Assembly (NCBI GenBank): GCA_032622095.1 | Contig: CP136062.1 | Location: 5,518,001 to 5,582,000 of the forward strand | Direction of reading: 5' to 3' | DNA from: Siphonodentalium dalli | Lineage: Eukaryota; Mollusca; Scaphopoda; Gadilida; Siphonodentaliidae | DNA: 64,000 nt | Shown: piece by piece, positions 47,426-59,160 of the stretch | How the letters are laid out: each line of letters opens with the position of its first letter | Position numbering within the stretch: the first letter of the stretch is position 1 | Translations under genes and position numbers: made by a program | The notes under the pieces: model-generated | The model's input: the letters and a program-made list of their open reading frames with translations, nothing else | What the model was told of the DNA's origin: nothing | Databases searched by the model: none

Positions 47426-50400
47426 TATACTTCCATATTTTAATATGGATGTATATTGTTATTCAATTTTTTATTTTTATTTTTCATTATTTATTCTACT
47501 TCTTCTTAATATATTTTGTAACCCTTATATCTCAGAAAGTTAAAAAGATAAATCATTGAAATTTGGTAGGTATATGCATCTTGCCAAGTTACAACTGAAT
47601 GAAACATTTAGGTTTATGTCCTAACTTGCTTTCCAGAGTTATGGCCCTTAATCAAAAAATTTGGAAAAAGTTTGTGCCCAGATCTTCTCCTATAAGAAGC
47701 CAAGCAGCTGAATTCGGGTTACGTAACCGTGTTAACTGACGAAAGGGTACGAATCGGGGAAATTTTCAACAAGGTCCGAAATCAATTTGTTGAACTGGGG
47801 AGGGGTGCAAAATTTGTCAATTTTTTTCTTGTCACCGATTCCAACCATTTTTACTGTCGTATATCTGTACGACGTACTGATGCTAATCGTGAAAGAATTT
47901 TGTAAATCGGTTGAGAAATGGCCAAGTTATAACACATCGAAAAATGTACTAATAAAGTCCATGTGTAGAAAGTGCTTGTGCCCAGATCTTGTCCTAGACG
48001 AAGCGCAACAGCTGGATTTGGTCTATGTGAGCGTCTTAAACATAGACAGAAGACCAAACCAGGAAATTTTGACAAAGGTCCGCTCAAATTTTTCCGGGTT
48101 AGGGGAGGGGCAAAATTTTTCAATTTTGTTTTTGTCGCCGATTTGAACCAAAATGGTTGTGAAGTATCTATATGATGTACTGAGTGTCATTGTGAGTGAA
48201 TTTTATGAATCGGTTGACAAATGTAGAAATTGTGGCCCCTTCCTTTTGTTCAAGTTTACAGAAAATGCACTATGAATTTAAATTCCTTCAACCGATCGTC
48301 ACGTGTTTGGTGTCATTCGATGGGGAATTTCTAGTACTTCAAAACGATTACCTACTTGCGGTATTATGACGATGGAGGCCGGAGATATTCGAAAAGTATG
48401 TACTGAACAACATACATATTGGCCTACATAGTAGAATATCGCCACAATACCTTACCAAAACCCTGCTAAATATTAAAGGGGCATCGAATATGAACACAAT
48501 GACGCAAAAATTATCTCGATATCGCGAAAATTGGCCGAGATATGGCAAATTTTCTACCCGCGTCACCAAATTTCGAGGCATGGGTGGGGGTCACACCAGA
48601 ACGTTCCAACTGAACACAGAAATGTCAATAAACTATACTATAGACATTCCAATCAATTCCGCGCGATTCCCTTATTATACTTCCATATTTTAATATGGAT
48701 GTATATTGTTATTCAATTTTTTATTTTTATTTTTCATTATTTATTCTACTTCTTCTTAATATATGTTGTAACCCTTATATCTCAGAAAGTTAAAAAGATA
48801 AATCATTGAAATTTGGTAGGTATATGCACCTTGCCAAGTTACAACTGAATGAAACATTTAGGTTTATGTCCTAACTTGCTTTCCAGAGTTATGGCCCTTA
48901 ATCAAAATTTTTGGAAAAAGTTTGTGCCCAGATCTTCTCCTATAAGAAGCCAAGCAGCTGAATTCGGGTTACGTAACCGTGTTAACTGACGAAAGGGTAC
49001 GAATCGGGGAAATTTTCACCAAGGTCCGAAATCAATTTGTTGAACTGGGGAGGGGTGCAAAATTTGTCAATTTTTTTCTTGTCACCGATTCCAACCATTT
49101 TTACTGTCGTGTATCTATACGACGTACTGATGATACTCGTGAAAGAATTTTGTAAATCGGTTGAGAAATGGCCAAGTTATAACACATAGAAAAATGTACT
49201 AATAAAGTCCATGTGTAGAAAGTGCTTGTGCCCAGATCTTCTCCTAGACGAAGCGCAACAGCTGGATTTGGTCTATGTGAGCGTCTTAAACATAGACAGA
49301 AGACCAAACCAGGAAATTTTGACAAAGGTCCGCTCAAATTTTTCCGGGCTAGGGGAGGGGCAAAATTTTTCAATTTTGTTTTTGTCGCCGATTTGAACCA
49401 AAATGGTTGTGAAGTATCTATATGATGTACTGAGTGTCATTGTGAGTGAATTTTATGAATCGGTTGACAAATGTAGAAATTGTGGCCCCTTCCTTTTGTT
49501 CAAGTTTACAGAAAATGCACTATGAATTTAAATTCCTTCAACCGATCGTCACATGTTTGGTGTCATTCGATGGGGAATTTCTAGTACTTCAAAACGATTA
49601 CCTACTTGCGGTATTATGACGATGGAGGCCGGAGATATTCGAAAAGTATGTACTGAACAACATACATATTGGCCTACATAGTAGAATATCGTCACAATAC
49701 CTTACCAAAATCCTGCTAAATATTAAAGGGGCATCGAATATGAACACAATGACGCAAAAATTATCTCGATATCGCGAAAATTGGCCGAGATATGGCAAAT
49801 TTTCTACCTGCGTCACCAAATTTCGAGGCATGGGTGGGGGTCACACCAGAACGTTCCAACTGAACACAGAAATGTCAATAAACTATACTATAGACATTCC
49901 AATCAATTCCGCGCGATTCCCTTATTATACTTCCATATTTTAATATGGATGTATATTGTTATTCAATTTTTTATTTTTATTTTTCATTATTTATTCTACT
50001 TCTTCTTAATATATTTTGTAACCCTTATATCTCAGAAAGTTAAAAAGATAAATCATTGAAATTTGGTAGGTATATGCACCTTGCCAAGTTACAACTGAAT
50101 GAAACATTTAGGTTTATGTACTAACTTGCTTTCCAGAGTTATGGCCCTTAATCAAAATTTTTGGAAAAAGTTTGTGCCCAGATCTTCTCCTATAAGAAGC
50201 CAAGCAGCTGAATTCGGGTTACGTAACCGTGTTAACTGACGAAAGGGTACGAATCGGGGAAATTTTCACCAAGGTCCGAAATCAATTTGTTGAACTGGGG
50301 AGGGGTGCACAATTTGTCAATTTTTTTCTTGTCACCGATTCCAACCATTTTTACTGTCGTGTATCTATACGACGTACTGATGCTACTCGTGAAAGAATTT

Positions 50401-51175
50401 TGTAAATCGGTTGAGAAATGGCCAAGTTATAACACATAGAAAAATGTACTAATAAAGTCCATGTGTAGAAAGTGCTTGTGCCCAGATCTTCTCCTAGACG
50501 AAGCGCAACAGCTGGATTTGGTCTATGTGAGCGTCTTAAACATAGACAGAAGACCAAACCAGGAAATTTTGACAAAGGTCCGCTCAAATTTTTCCGGGCT
50601 AGGGGAGGGGCAAAATTTTTCAATTTTGTTTTTGTCGCCGATTTGAACCAAAATGGTTGTGAAGTATCTATATGATGTACTGAGTGTCATTGTGAGTGAA
50701 TTTTATGAATCGGTTGACAAATGTAGAAATTGTGGCCCCTTCCTTTTGTTCAAGTTTACAGAAAATGCACTATGAATTTAAATTCCTTCAACCGATCGTC
50801 ACGTGTTTGGTGTCATTCGATGGGGAATTTCTAGTACTTCAAAACGATTACCTACTTGCGGTATTATGACGATGGAGGCCGGAGATATTCGAAAAGTATG
50901 TACTGAACAACATACATATTGGCCTACATAGTAGAATATCGCAACAATACCTTACCAAAACCCTGCTAAATATTAAAGGGGCATCGAATATGAACACAAT
51001 GACGCAAAAATTATCTCGATATCGCGAAAATTGGCCGAGATATGGCAAATTTTCTACCTGCGTCACCAAATTTCGAGGCATGGGTGGGGGTCACACCAGA
51101 ACGTTCCAACTGAACACAGAAATGTCAATAAACTATACTATAGACATTCCAATCAATTCCGCGCGATTCCCTTAT
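47426..51175 (+). repeat. Higher-order repeat block 2 (copies 8-10)
   Basis: It is the duplicate of 43676-47425 by shared variants (see block 1). Copy 10 is a mosaic: it has the copy-7 marker GGGTGCACAATTTG plus the copy-6/9 markers AACACATAGA and CTACCTGCG, which suggests gene conversion or unequal exchange after the block duplication. Confidence 0.8.
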
Positions 51176-51817
51176 TATACTTCCATATTTTAATATGGAT
51201 GTATATTGTTATTCAATTTTTTATTTTTATTTTTCATTATTTATTCTACTTCTTCTTAATATATTTTGTAACCCTTATATCTCAGAAAGTTAAAAAGATA
51301 AATCATTGAAATTTGGTAGGTATATGCATCTTGCCAAGTTACAACTGAATGAAACATTTAGGTTTATGTCCTAACTTGCTTTCCAGAGTTATGGCCCTTA
51401 ATCAAAAATTTTGGAAAAGGTTTGTGCCCAGATCTTCTCCTATAAGAAGCCAAGCAGCTGAATTCGGGTTACGTAACCGTGTTAACTGACGAAAGGGTAC
51501 GAATCGGGGAAATTTTCACCAAGGTCCGAAATCAATTTGTTGAACTGGGGAGGGGTGCAAAATTTGTCAATTTTTTTCTTGTCACCGATTCCAACCATTT
51601 TTACTGTCGTGTATCTATACGACGTACTGATGCTATTCGTGAAAGAATTTTGCAAATCGGTTGAGAAATGGCCAAGTTATAACACATCGAAAAATGTACT
51701 AATAAAGTCCATGTGTAGAAAGTGATTGTGCCCAGATCTTCTCCTAGACGAAGCGCAACAGCTGGATTTGGTCTATGTGAGCGTCTTAAACATAGACAGA
51801 AGACCAAACCAGGAAAT

Positions 51818-54192
51818 GCGAATGTCAAAAATTACACCAATGACCACTGTCAATATATTTCAACATCCATTCTTTTTTTCGCGCACTGTGTTAATTGTTA
51901 TGTTGGCTAATGGGTAATCACTCAAAACAATGTCGGCTGTCTGTCTTGTCAATCGGCCATGATTCTGCAGTTTTATCATGATGCGGCTTAAAAATGGCAT
52001 ATTTTGAGACCAAAAACGGTCAAAATTTGCTAGTTTTTAAATAGTAGTTCGTTTTGTTTTCACTTATTTTAAAACGCGCATTTACGAAACTGTGGTGTCA
52101 GCCGGATAATGTTATAACACTTCTCCGCATGGACCACGTTTTCCTAAAGCACAATCCGTCTATGCGCGGACTTTCGCTTGCAGTTCTCAATTCAATTGAA
52201 ACTATTTGATATCCGTTCGCGTACCCGTAAACCATTTTTTTTATATTATATTTTTTAATTGAATGAACGGGAGTCAGCGTGTCCCGACCGACGCCCCAAC
52301 CTTGCCACCCCTTAGTCGCTAATTTTGGTATCATAATTTCGGAACGTGACACTTTGCGGTTTGGTATTGGTTTACCATCTGACATAGTGCATACTTTTGT
52401 CGAATTCAGATCTGACCATTTAAAAACTGTCTCTTTATCATCTGTATGTGTCACGAGTGAAAATATATGACTTTATTGTCCGACTGTTAAGACCGCCGAT
52501 TGCATATTTCGCATTAATTGGACGAGACGTAATGTAAAGTCTTATAACTTACGCATAGGCGACAACGTCGACGTCGTACATTCGTCCGCTAATCGGAAAA
52601 TATACCAAAAATGCCTTAAAGCGCCGTCTAATTCACCACCTGCGTGTATTCAAGAATATGAATCACACCAAAATTAAGCGAATTGCATATGGAATGTGTA
52701 GGTATAAGCTGCCATGTATATATCATTTCCAGAATGCTACCATTTCATGACAATCTATTTGTTAAAATAAAACACCTTAAACTGTTGGGAACATCGCGAT
52801 ATAGGCAAGCGAGCAAAGAGAGTTTAATGTCATCGTACCATACGCTATTTCGCTGTTGCGAAATGGGTGGTCGTTCAATGTAGCATAATTACATTGAACG
52901 ACATATATAAGTATGTTTTTGTGTGAATAATGATTGTTAACTTGGTATTATGAATTTATGCATGACTGTGAAGACTTGCAATAACGTATTAAATGGTAAA
53001 ATACGCGCATTCATATCCGTATATTCCCAAGAATGTCCGTCTATTTTACAAGCTCGACATGCTATATTTGTTTATGGTATACTACCGTTTCAACACATCG
53101 GCTATTTATCATTTTGCTGGTGAGAAGGCGTATGTTCAGTTTGGTGCTATTTATGTGCACAGAAAAGGCACCATTACTCGGGAAAGCAACATACCGAAAT
53201 GCATATAGATATACGCGAATCATGTTACGTTCTCACACAATGCAGCTTTCCCAAATCTGTGCTCTTTAAAATAGAATTGGCTGCATGACTGGCCTACTTC
53301 TGATGGCACAGTGTGTTACGCACCTGTCCGATTAAGTCGCTTTGAACCCAAAATGTATACAAAATTCGCACAAGCTGTGGAAAAGTTCGCGATCTTGGAC
53401 AGTCAGTACAATCGGTATAAACGTTTGTAACGACATAACGTGTCTTGACAGCATTACCTGTTATGCTATATTGATATGTTTATAAATTATATTTAATGCT
53501 TGATTCCTGATACACATATATAGTGACATTTCAGTGATCTTCTAGAACGTTCCCGAGCATGATAGAACTTCAAATAAAACATATTCGCCTTTGTCCCATT
53601 CTGGTGATTTGGGCTCTTTCTTAGCATGTTACTAATTTTATAATAAGACGTAATCAAGACATGTGTTATCAGTTGTGTAAGTGATTGCCATTCGCGCATA
53701 ATTATTTCATAAATAAATATATCCGCTGCACGTAGATATAACCGTCACTTATATTACTAGCCGTTGAAATCACTGACCCGACAAACTGATAAACCAAGAC
53801 TTAACAGTCTTGGCAAATTACAGATCGGCATTGATTTAAAACTTCGCACTTCATTGTGGACAGACTATAACTATCCGTATCTTTCACAGAATATACCATC
53901 CCATGGCATTGCAGTTATAATTTTTAACATTTCAAGTCTTTAATTTGGAATATAGGCACAAGAGATAGTGTACACATGTGTGTATGTATACTAATAAAAC
54001 CGAACTGTGTGTGTGTTCATTTGTTTGTCAGTCTGACCTGCTGTTGGTGACCAACCGGTTGGATCATGACAAAAATAAAATTGGAACACACGGTGAATTG
54101 TTACGTGGAGTGTCATGGGATAGGTACATCTGACATCATGTGATTAAATTTGGAATTCATGAATAATTTAAAAACATTTTTACATCTATATC
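51818..54192. other. Intergenic right of the array
   Basis: Unique DNA. It contains one 118-codon minus-strand frame (52454-52098) with an ordinary amino-acid mix but no motif or splice context that I can defend, and a hairpin at 52870-52902. A GT-rich patch lies at 54007-54018. Confidence 0.45.
52870..52902. repeat. Perfect 13-bp hairpin
   Basis: GTCGTTCAATGTA (52870-52882) faces TACATTGAACGAC (52890-52902) around a 7-nt loop GCATAAT. It is too short for a typical miRNA precursor. It could be a cruciform or an element terminus. Confidence 0.7.
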
Positions 54193-54194
54193 TA

Positions 54195-54364
54195 CAGTAT
54201 ACCCTAAGTAATCGACTCCTTAAACATAGCAGAATTATGGGTAACATTTCAGGATTTAGTGGGAAATATAGCCTGTTGACATTCATTCGAAAGCTCTCCT
54301 GAATCCCGAAAAGTTACACATAATTCTGCTGTGTTTAAGGGGTCGATTACATAGGGCATTACTG
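54195..54364. mobile_element. 170-bp MITE with TA target duplication (Tc1/mariner-like)
   Basis: The ends are CAGTATACCCTAAGTAATCG and, on the other strand, CAGTAATGCCCTATGTAATC. The inverted match continues for about 70 bp (GAC.CCTTAAACA.AGCAGAATTATG.GTAAC), leaving a short centre. TA flanks both ends (54193-54194 and 54365-54366), as expected for TA-target elements whose ends begin CAGT. There is no transposase, so it is non-autonomous. The superfamily call is inferred from termini and TA only. Confidence 0.75.
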
Positions 54365-54856
54365 TATATTTCCGAATTTTTGTCTCTCTGCCTGTGTCTG
54401 TCTTCTATAAAAATTACAGGAGACCATCTAGATGATACCAAAGGGGTCTACTAGGGGTCACTTTTTACGAGAAATATAATTTCAAAAGTAGCCTCATTCT
54501 TCATCTTTTATTTTTGCGAACTAATGTGTTTATGATGTTCATGAAGTATGCATGGTTGTAACTAAATAAATACTTCAATAGTTGTGGAACGGATTAATCG
54601 AGATAAACAAAATTACGATCGAAAAGATGAGCCACTACTTATATTCCATGACTTTTTAAAGTTATAGATATAGTTAGAATGATTGTGGTTATGGTTACGC
54701 TAGAGCATGGTTATGCTTATAAAACATTTAGTATTGGGACATGGTACGTGTTGCCGATAGGTATGGTTATGATTAAGGTTTGGGTTATGGGAAAGGTAAT
54801 GATTGAGAGGAGATTTGGATAGGAATATATATGATAATTATATATATGGAAGTATC

Positions 54857-54876
54857 AAACTTCCAATTGGAAGTTT
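54857..54876. repeat. Perfect 20-bp palindrome at the edge of B1
   Basis: AAACTTCCAATTGGAAGTTT is a perfect palindrome, preceded by TATGGAAGTAT, which is the reverse complement of the module hairpin arm ATACTTCCATA. It lies 25 bp before the B1 head and probably marks the module boundary. Confidence 0.8.
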
Positions 54877-54900
54877 AAAACTTCTAGTTATTATTATTAT

Positions 54901-56409
54901 TATACTGGACACTTTTGCAACCCTTATTACTCTAAAAGTAACAGGAGTAGCACACTAAAACTTGGTACGTATCTTGTGATCACAGAGTTGTATGCCATCG
55001 TCGCATAACGAATATTGTCCGCATTTTCCCCGAGGAGTTATCTCCCTTTATCTGAAAAAATGTCATTTGATTATCTCGGAAATTATAAGGAGCAGAGCAT
55101 CGAAAATTGGACTGTATGCACATCTCGATATGCCCTACTGCCCACGGGCATCAGAACATGTGTCCGCGCTTTCCCTGAGGAGTTACCGCCCATAGTTGGC
55201 AAACCTCTATTTGATTGTACTCTGTTGTCCTCTTGTATCATTCCAGATAACTGCATGTGGTTTTCATAGTCGTGTTGACCGTTGTCAGTTTAGTCAGAGA
55301 AGGAAAATTTGACAGGGTCGGACATATATTTTGACACTGGGGTGGGGGGCAAATTTTTTGAAAAATAAAATTTTGATTGACATTCATATATTTAAGTTTA
55401 TGTATTTCCCGAACGAAAACAAACTCAAACCGGAAAGGATTTTTGAAATCCGAGAAGAAATGCAAGAGTTACGGGCCCTCAAAGTTTGCAATTTGGGACC
55501 ATGTGCTTGATAACACATCTCCTCCGAAGATATCGAACATAGGATGTCATCTGATACGCCAATGTGTGCGGACTGAAGAGGGCACGCGGTGGGCTAAATT
55601 TTGCCAGTGTCGGTTCATTATTGTGGGTCTGGGGAGGGGTGGTCCGTGGTACCAATTTTTAATTCTTCTCGGAATCAGATGAAACTTGGAATATAACATT
55701 TGCAACATCAGCCGATCTAGAAAGTGAAAGAATTTCGAAAATCCATCAAAAACTGAAAGAATTGCGGCCCTCAAACTTTGCAATTTTGGGCCCGTGTGCT
55801 TGATAACACATCTCCTCCGAAGATATCGAACATAGTATGTCATCTGATACGAAAATGCGTACGGACTGAAGACGGCACGCGGTGGGCCAAATTTTTCCAG
55901 TGTCGGTTCAGTATTGTGGGTCTGGGGAGGGGCGGTCCGTGGTACCAATTTTTAATTCTTCTCGGAATCGGATTAAACTTGGAATATAACATTTGCAACA
56001 TCAGCCGATCTGGAAGCTGAAAACAGATCGTAAATCCGTTGAAAAATGGCGGAGATTTTGGCCGTCCAAGTTTTAATTTGGGCCCATATGCTTTCCAATA
56101 ATCAAAGTGTTATCCGTCTCCAAATCAGATGAAATTTATACTATGCAATCTATGTTAGCAGCAAATCACAAAACTGGAAACAATTTTAAAATCCGTTGGA
56201 AACTAACGGAGTTACGGGGCCTCAAACTTAGCATTTTGTGCCAGGGGTTGATGTTTTCCCAATCCCGTCACCCAATTTAGAGGCAGGGGTGGGGTCACGT
56301 CCAAACACTTGAGATCAACCTACACATGTTAGGACAACATATAATCACCATACTTTATATTTTACGTCCATAAAGTGCGATTCTTTTCACTCATGATTGT
56401 TCCTATTAT
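54901..56409 (+). repeat. B module, copy B1 (~1.5 kb, two internal subrepeats)
   Basis: Head TATACTGGACACTTTTGCAACCCTTATTACTC, then AAAACTTGGTACGTATCTTG and GAGTTATCTCCCTTTATCTG. The middle has two ~293-bp subrepeats (about 55440-56040) with GAAGATATCGAACATAGGATG, GGGCACGCGGTGGGC and GGGGAGGGG.GGTCCGTGG. The tail is CCCGTCACCCAATTT.GAGGCAG then GGGTCACGTCCAAACAC. Subrepeat length near a multiple of three keeps a minus-strand frame open (55948-55547), which should not be read as a gene. Confidence 0.85.
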
Positions 56410-56623
56410 TATACTTCCATGGTGTAACCAAGGAAGTATATTGTTTTTCTACTGCGGCCGTTTTCTGTTTAATTGGAAATACTCAGAAACTAATGGGAGG
56501 AGGACCGCGAAATCTCTTGAGAATGAAGGCATCTAAGGTCTACTAAAAATAATGGTATCCGGATGTTGGTCCAATATCTTTTGACAGAGTTATGGCCCTT
56601 TTTCGATTATTTTTCATTATTAT
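56410..56623 (+). repeat. A module, copy A2
   Basis: Hairpin head at 56410-56440 as in A1. Essentially the only difference from A1 is TCTCTTGAG for TCTCTAGAG. It ends in TTCATTATTAT. Confidence 0.9.
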
Positions 56624-56843
56624 TATACTTCCATGGTGTAACCAAGGAAGTATATTGTTTTTCTACTGCGGCCGTTTTCAGTTTAATTGGAAATACTCAT
56701 AAACTAATGGGAGGAGGACCGCAAAATCTCTAGCGAATGTAGGCATCTAAGGTCTACTAAAAATAATGGTATCCGGATGTTGGTCCAATATCTTTTGACA
56801 GAGTTATGGCCCTTTTTCGATTATTTTTCATTATTATTATTAT
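56624..56843 (+). repeat. A module, copy A3
   Basis: It is a tandem neighbour of A2 with a handful of substitutions (TTTTCAGTTTAATT, CTCATAAACTAATG, CTCTAGCGAATGTAGG) and a longer (ATT)n end that leads straight into the B2 head. Confidence 0.9.
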
Positions 56844-58938
56844 TATACTGGACACTTTTGCAACCCTTATTACTCGAAAAGTACCAGGATTAGCACACTG
56901 AAACTTGGTACGTATCTTGGGATCAGAGAATTGTATGCCATCGTCGCATAACGAATATTGTCCGCGTTTTCTCCGAGGAGTTATCTCCCTTTATCTGAAA
57001 AAATGTCATTTTATTATCTCGGAAATTATAAGGAGCAGAGCATCGAAAATTGGACTGTATGCACACCTCGATATGTTCTACTTCCCACGGGCATCAGAAC
57101 TTGTGTCCGCGCTTTCCCTGAGGAGTTACCGCCCATAGTTGGCAAACCTCTATTTGATTGTACTCTGTTGTCCTCTTGTATCATTCAAGATAACTGCATG
57201 TGGTTTTCATAGACGTGTTGACCGTTGTCAGTTTAGTCAGAGAAGGAAAATTTGACAGGGTCGGACATATATTTTGACACTGGGGTGGGGGGCAAATTTT
57301 TTGAAAAATAAAATTTTGATTGACATTTATATATTTAAGTTTATTTATTTCCCGAACGAAAACAAACTCATACCGGAAAGGATTTTTGAAATCCGAGAAG
57401 AAATGCAAGAGTTATGGGCCCTCAAAGTTTGCAATTTGGGCCCATGTGCTTGATAACACATCTCCTCCGAAGATATCGAACATAGGATATCATCTGATAC
57501 GCCAACGTGTGCGGACGGAAGAGAGCACGCGGTGGGCCAAATTTTGCCAGTGTCTGTTCATTATTGTGGGTCTGGGGAGGGGTGGTCCGTGGTACCAATT
57601 TTTAATTCTTCTCCGAATCAGATGAAACTTGGAATATAACATCTCCAACATCAGTCGATCTAGAAATTGAAAGAATTTCGAAAATCCATCGAAAACTGAC
57701 ATAATTGCAGGCCCTCAAACTTTGCAATTTTGGACCCATGTGCTTGATAACACATCTCCTCCGAAGATATCGAACATAGGATGTCATCTGATACGAAAAT
57801 ACGTACGGACTGAAGAGGGCACGCGGTGGGCCAAATTTTGCCAGTGTCGGTTCAGTATTGTGGGTCTGGGGAGGGGTGGTCCGTGGTACCAATTTTTAAT
57901 TCTTCTCCGAATCAGATGAAACTTGGAATATAACATCTCCAACATCAGTCGATCTAGAAATTGAAAGAATTTCGAAAATCCATCGAAAACTGACATAATT
58001 GCGGGCCCTCAAACTTTGCAATTTTGGACCCATGTGCTTGATAACACATCTCCTCCGAAGATATCGAACATAGGATGTCATCTGATACGAAATTACGTAC
58101 GGACTGAAGAGGGCACGCGGTGGGCCAAATTTTGCCAGTGTCGGTGCAGTATTGTGGGTCTGGGGAGGGGTGGTCCATGGTACCAATTTTTAATTCTTTT
58201 CCGAATCGGATGAAACTTGGAATATAACATCTGCAACCTCAGCCGATCTAGAAACTGAAAGAATTATGAAAATCCATCGAAAACTGAAAGAATTGCGGGC
58301 CCTCAAACTTTGCAATTTTGGCCCATGTGCTTGATAACACATCTTTTCCGAAGATATCGAACCTAGGATGTAATCTGCTACGATAATCCGTACGGACTGA
58401 AGAGGGCACGCGGTGGGTGTAATTTTTCCAGTGTCGGTTCAGTATTGTGGGTCAAGGGAGGGGTAGTCCGTGGTACCATTTTTGTATTCTTCTCCGAATC
58501 AGATGAAACTTGGAATGTAACATCTACCATATACGTTGATCACGAAGCTGAAAACAGATCGTAAATCCGTGTAAAAATGGCGGAGATTTTAGCCATCCAA
58601 TTTTGAATTTGGGCCCATATGCTTTCCAATAACCAAATTGTTATTCGGGTCCAAATCAGATGAAATTTATACTATGAAATCTAGGTCAGCGGCAGATTGC
58701 AAAACTGAAAACAATTTTTAAATCCGTTGGAAACTAACGGAGTTACGGGCCCTCAAACTTCGCATTTTGTGCCAGGGTTGATGTTTTCCCAATCCCGTCA
58801 CCCAATTTCGAGGTAGGGTGGGGTCACGTCCAAACACTTGAGATCAACCTACACATGTTAGGACAACATATACTCACCATACTTCATATTTTCCGTCCCG
58901 AAACTTCGATTCTTTCCACTCATGATTTTCCCTATTAT
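56844..58938 (+). repeat. B module, copy B2 (~2.1 kb, four internal subrepeats)
   Basis: Same head and tail as B1. The middle contains four ~294-bp subrepeats (starts about 57400, 57695, 57989, 58283) instead of two. The 586-bp length difference from B1 equals two subrepeats. The second and third subrepeats are nearly identical, marking a recent internal duplication. Confidence 0.9.
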
Positions 58939-59160
58939 TATACTTCCATGGTGTAACCAAGGAAGTCGATTGTTTTTGTACTGGTGCCGTTTTTCGTTTA
59001 TATGGAAATACCCAAAAAGTAATTGCACTAGAAAGACGAAACCTGTAGTAAATATGTAGGCATCTGAGGTCTACTAATAATAAAGGTATCCGCATGTCGG
59101 TCCAATGTTTCTTGGCGGAGTTATGGCCCTTTTACGATTATTTTTCACTATTATTATTAT
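58939..59160 (+). repeat. A module, copy A4 (diverged subtype)
   Basis: The hairpin head is damaged on its right arm (GGAAGTCGAT). The body carries TGGAAATACCCAAAAAGTAA, AAGACGAAACCTGTAGTAAA and GGCATCTGAGGTCTACTAAT, a subtype shared only with A5. Confidence 0.85.

Larger units (their letters stand above)
38679..51817 (+). repeat. 1,249-1,250 bp macrosatellite, 10.5 copies
   Basis: Unit starts (TATACTTCCATATTTTAATATGG hairpin region) are 38679, 39929, 41178, 42427, 43676, 44926, 46176, 47426, 48676, 49926 and 51176. Copy 11 is cut at 51817 inside AGGAAAT. Copies differ by few substitutions; single-base deletions account for the 1,249-bp units (for example GTTGAAAATG in copy 2, CTAGGGAGG in copies 3 and 4). 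Unit order: hairpin, AT-rich tract, head TGTAACCCTTATATCTCAG...GAAATTTGGTAGGTAT, internal ~310-bp degenerate subrepeats each with GGGGAGGGG and GAATTTT.T.AATCGGTTGA.AAATG, then tail GCGTCACCAAATTTCGAGGC and CCGCGCGATTCCCTTATTA. Frames of 60-134 codons exist on both strands but are incidental. Confidence 0.95.

Noticed and set aside
39040-51725. Frames of 60-134 codons on both strands of every 1.25-kb unit
   Set aside because: They overlap each other on both strands, are broken by single substitutions or 1-bp deletions in some copies (for example AACACATAG stops in copies 6, 9 and 10), and carry no domain motif. Their conservation is that of the repeat DNA itself.
52098-52454. 118-codon minus-strand ORF as a gene
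   Set aside because: The length is within what chance allows in 64 kb, there is no family motif, and no convincing splice or start context was found. Kept only as a remark.
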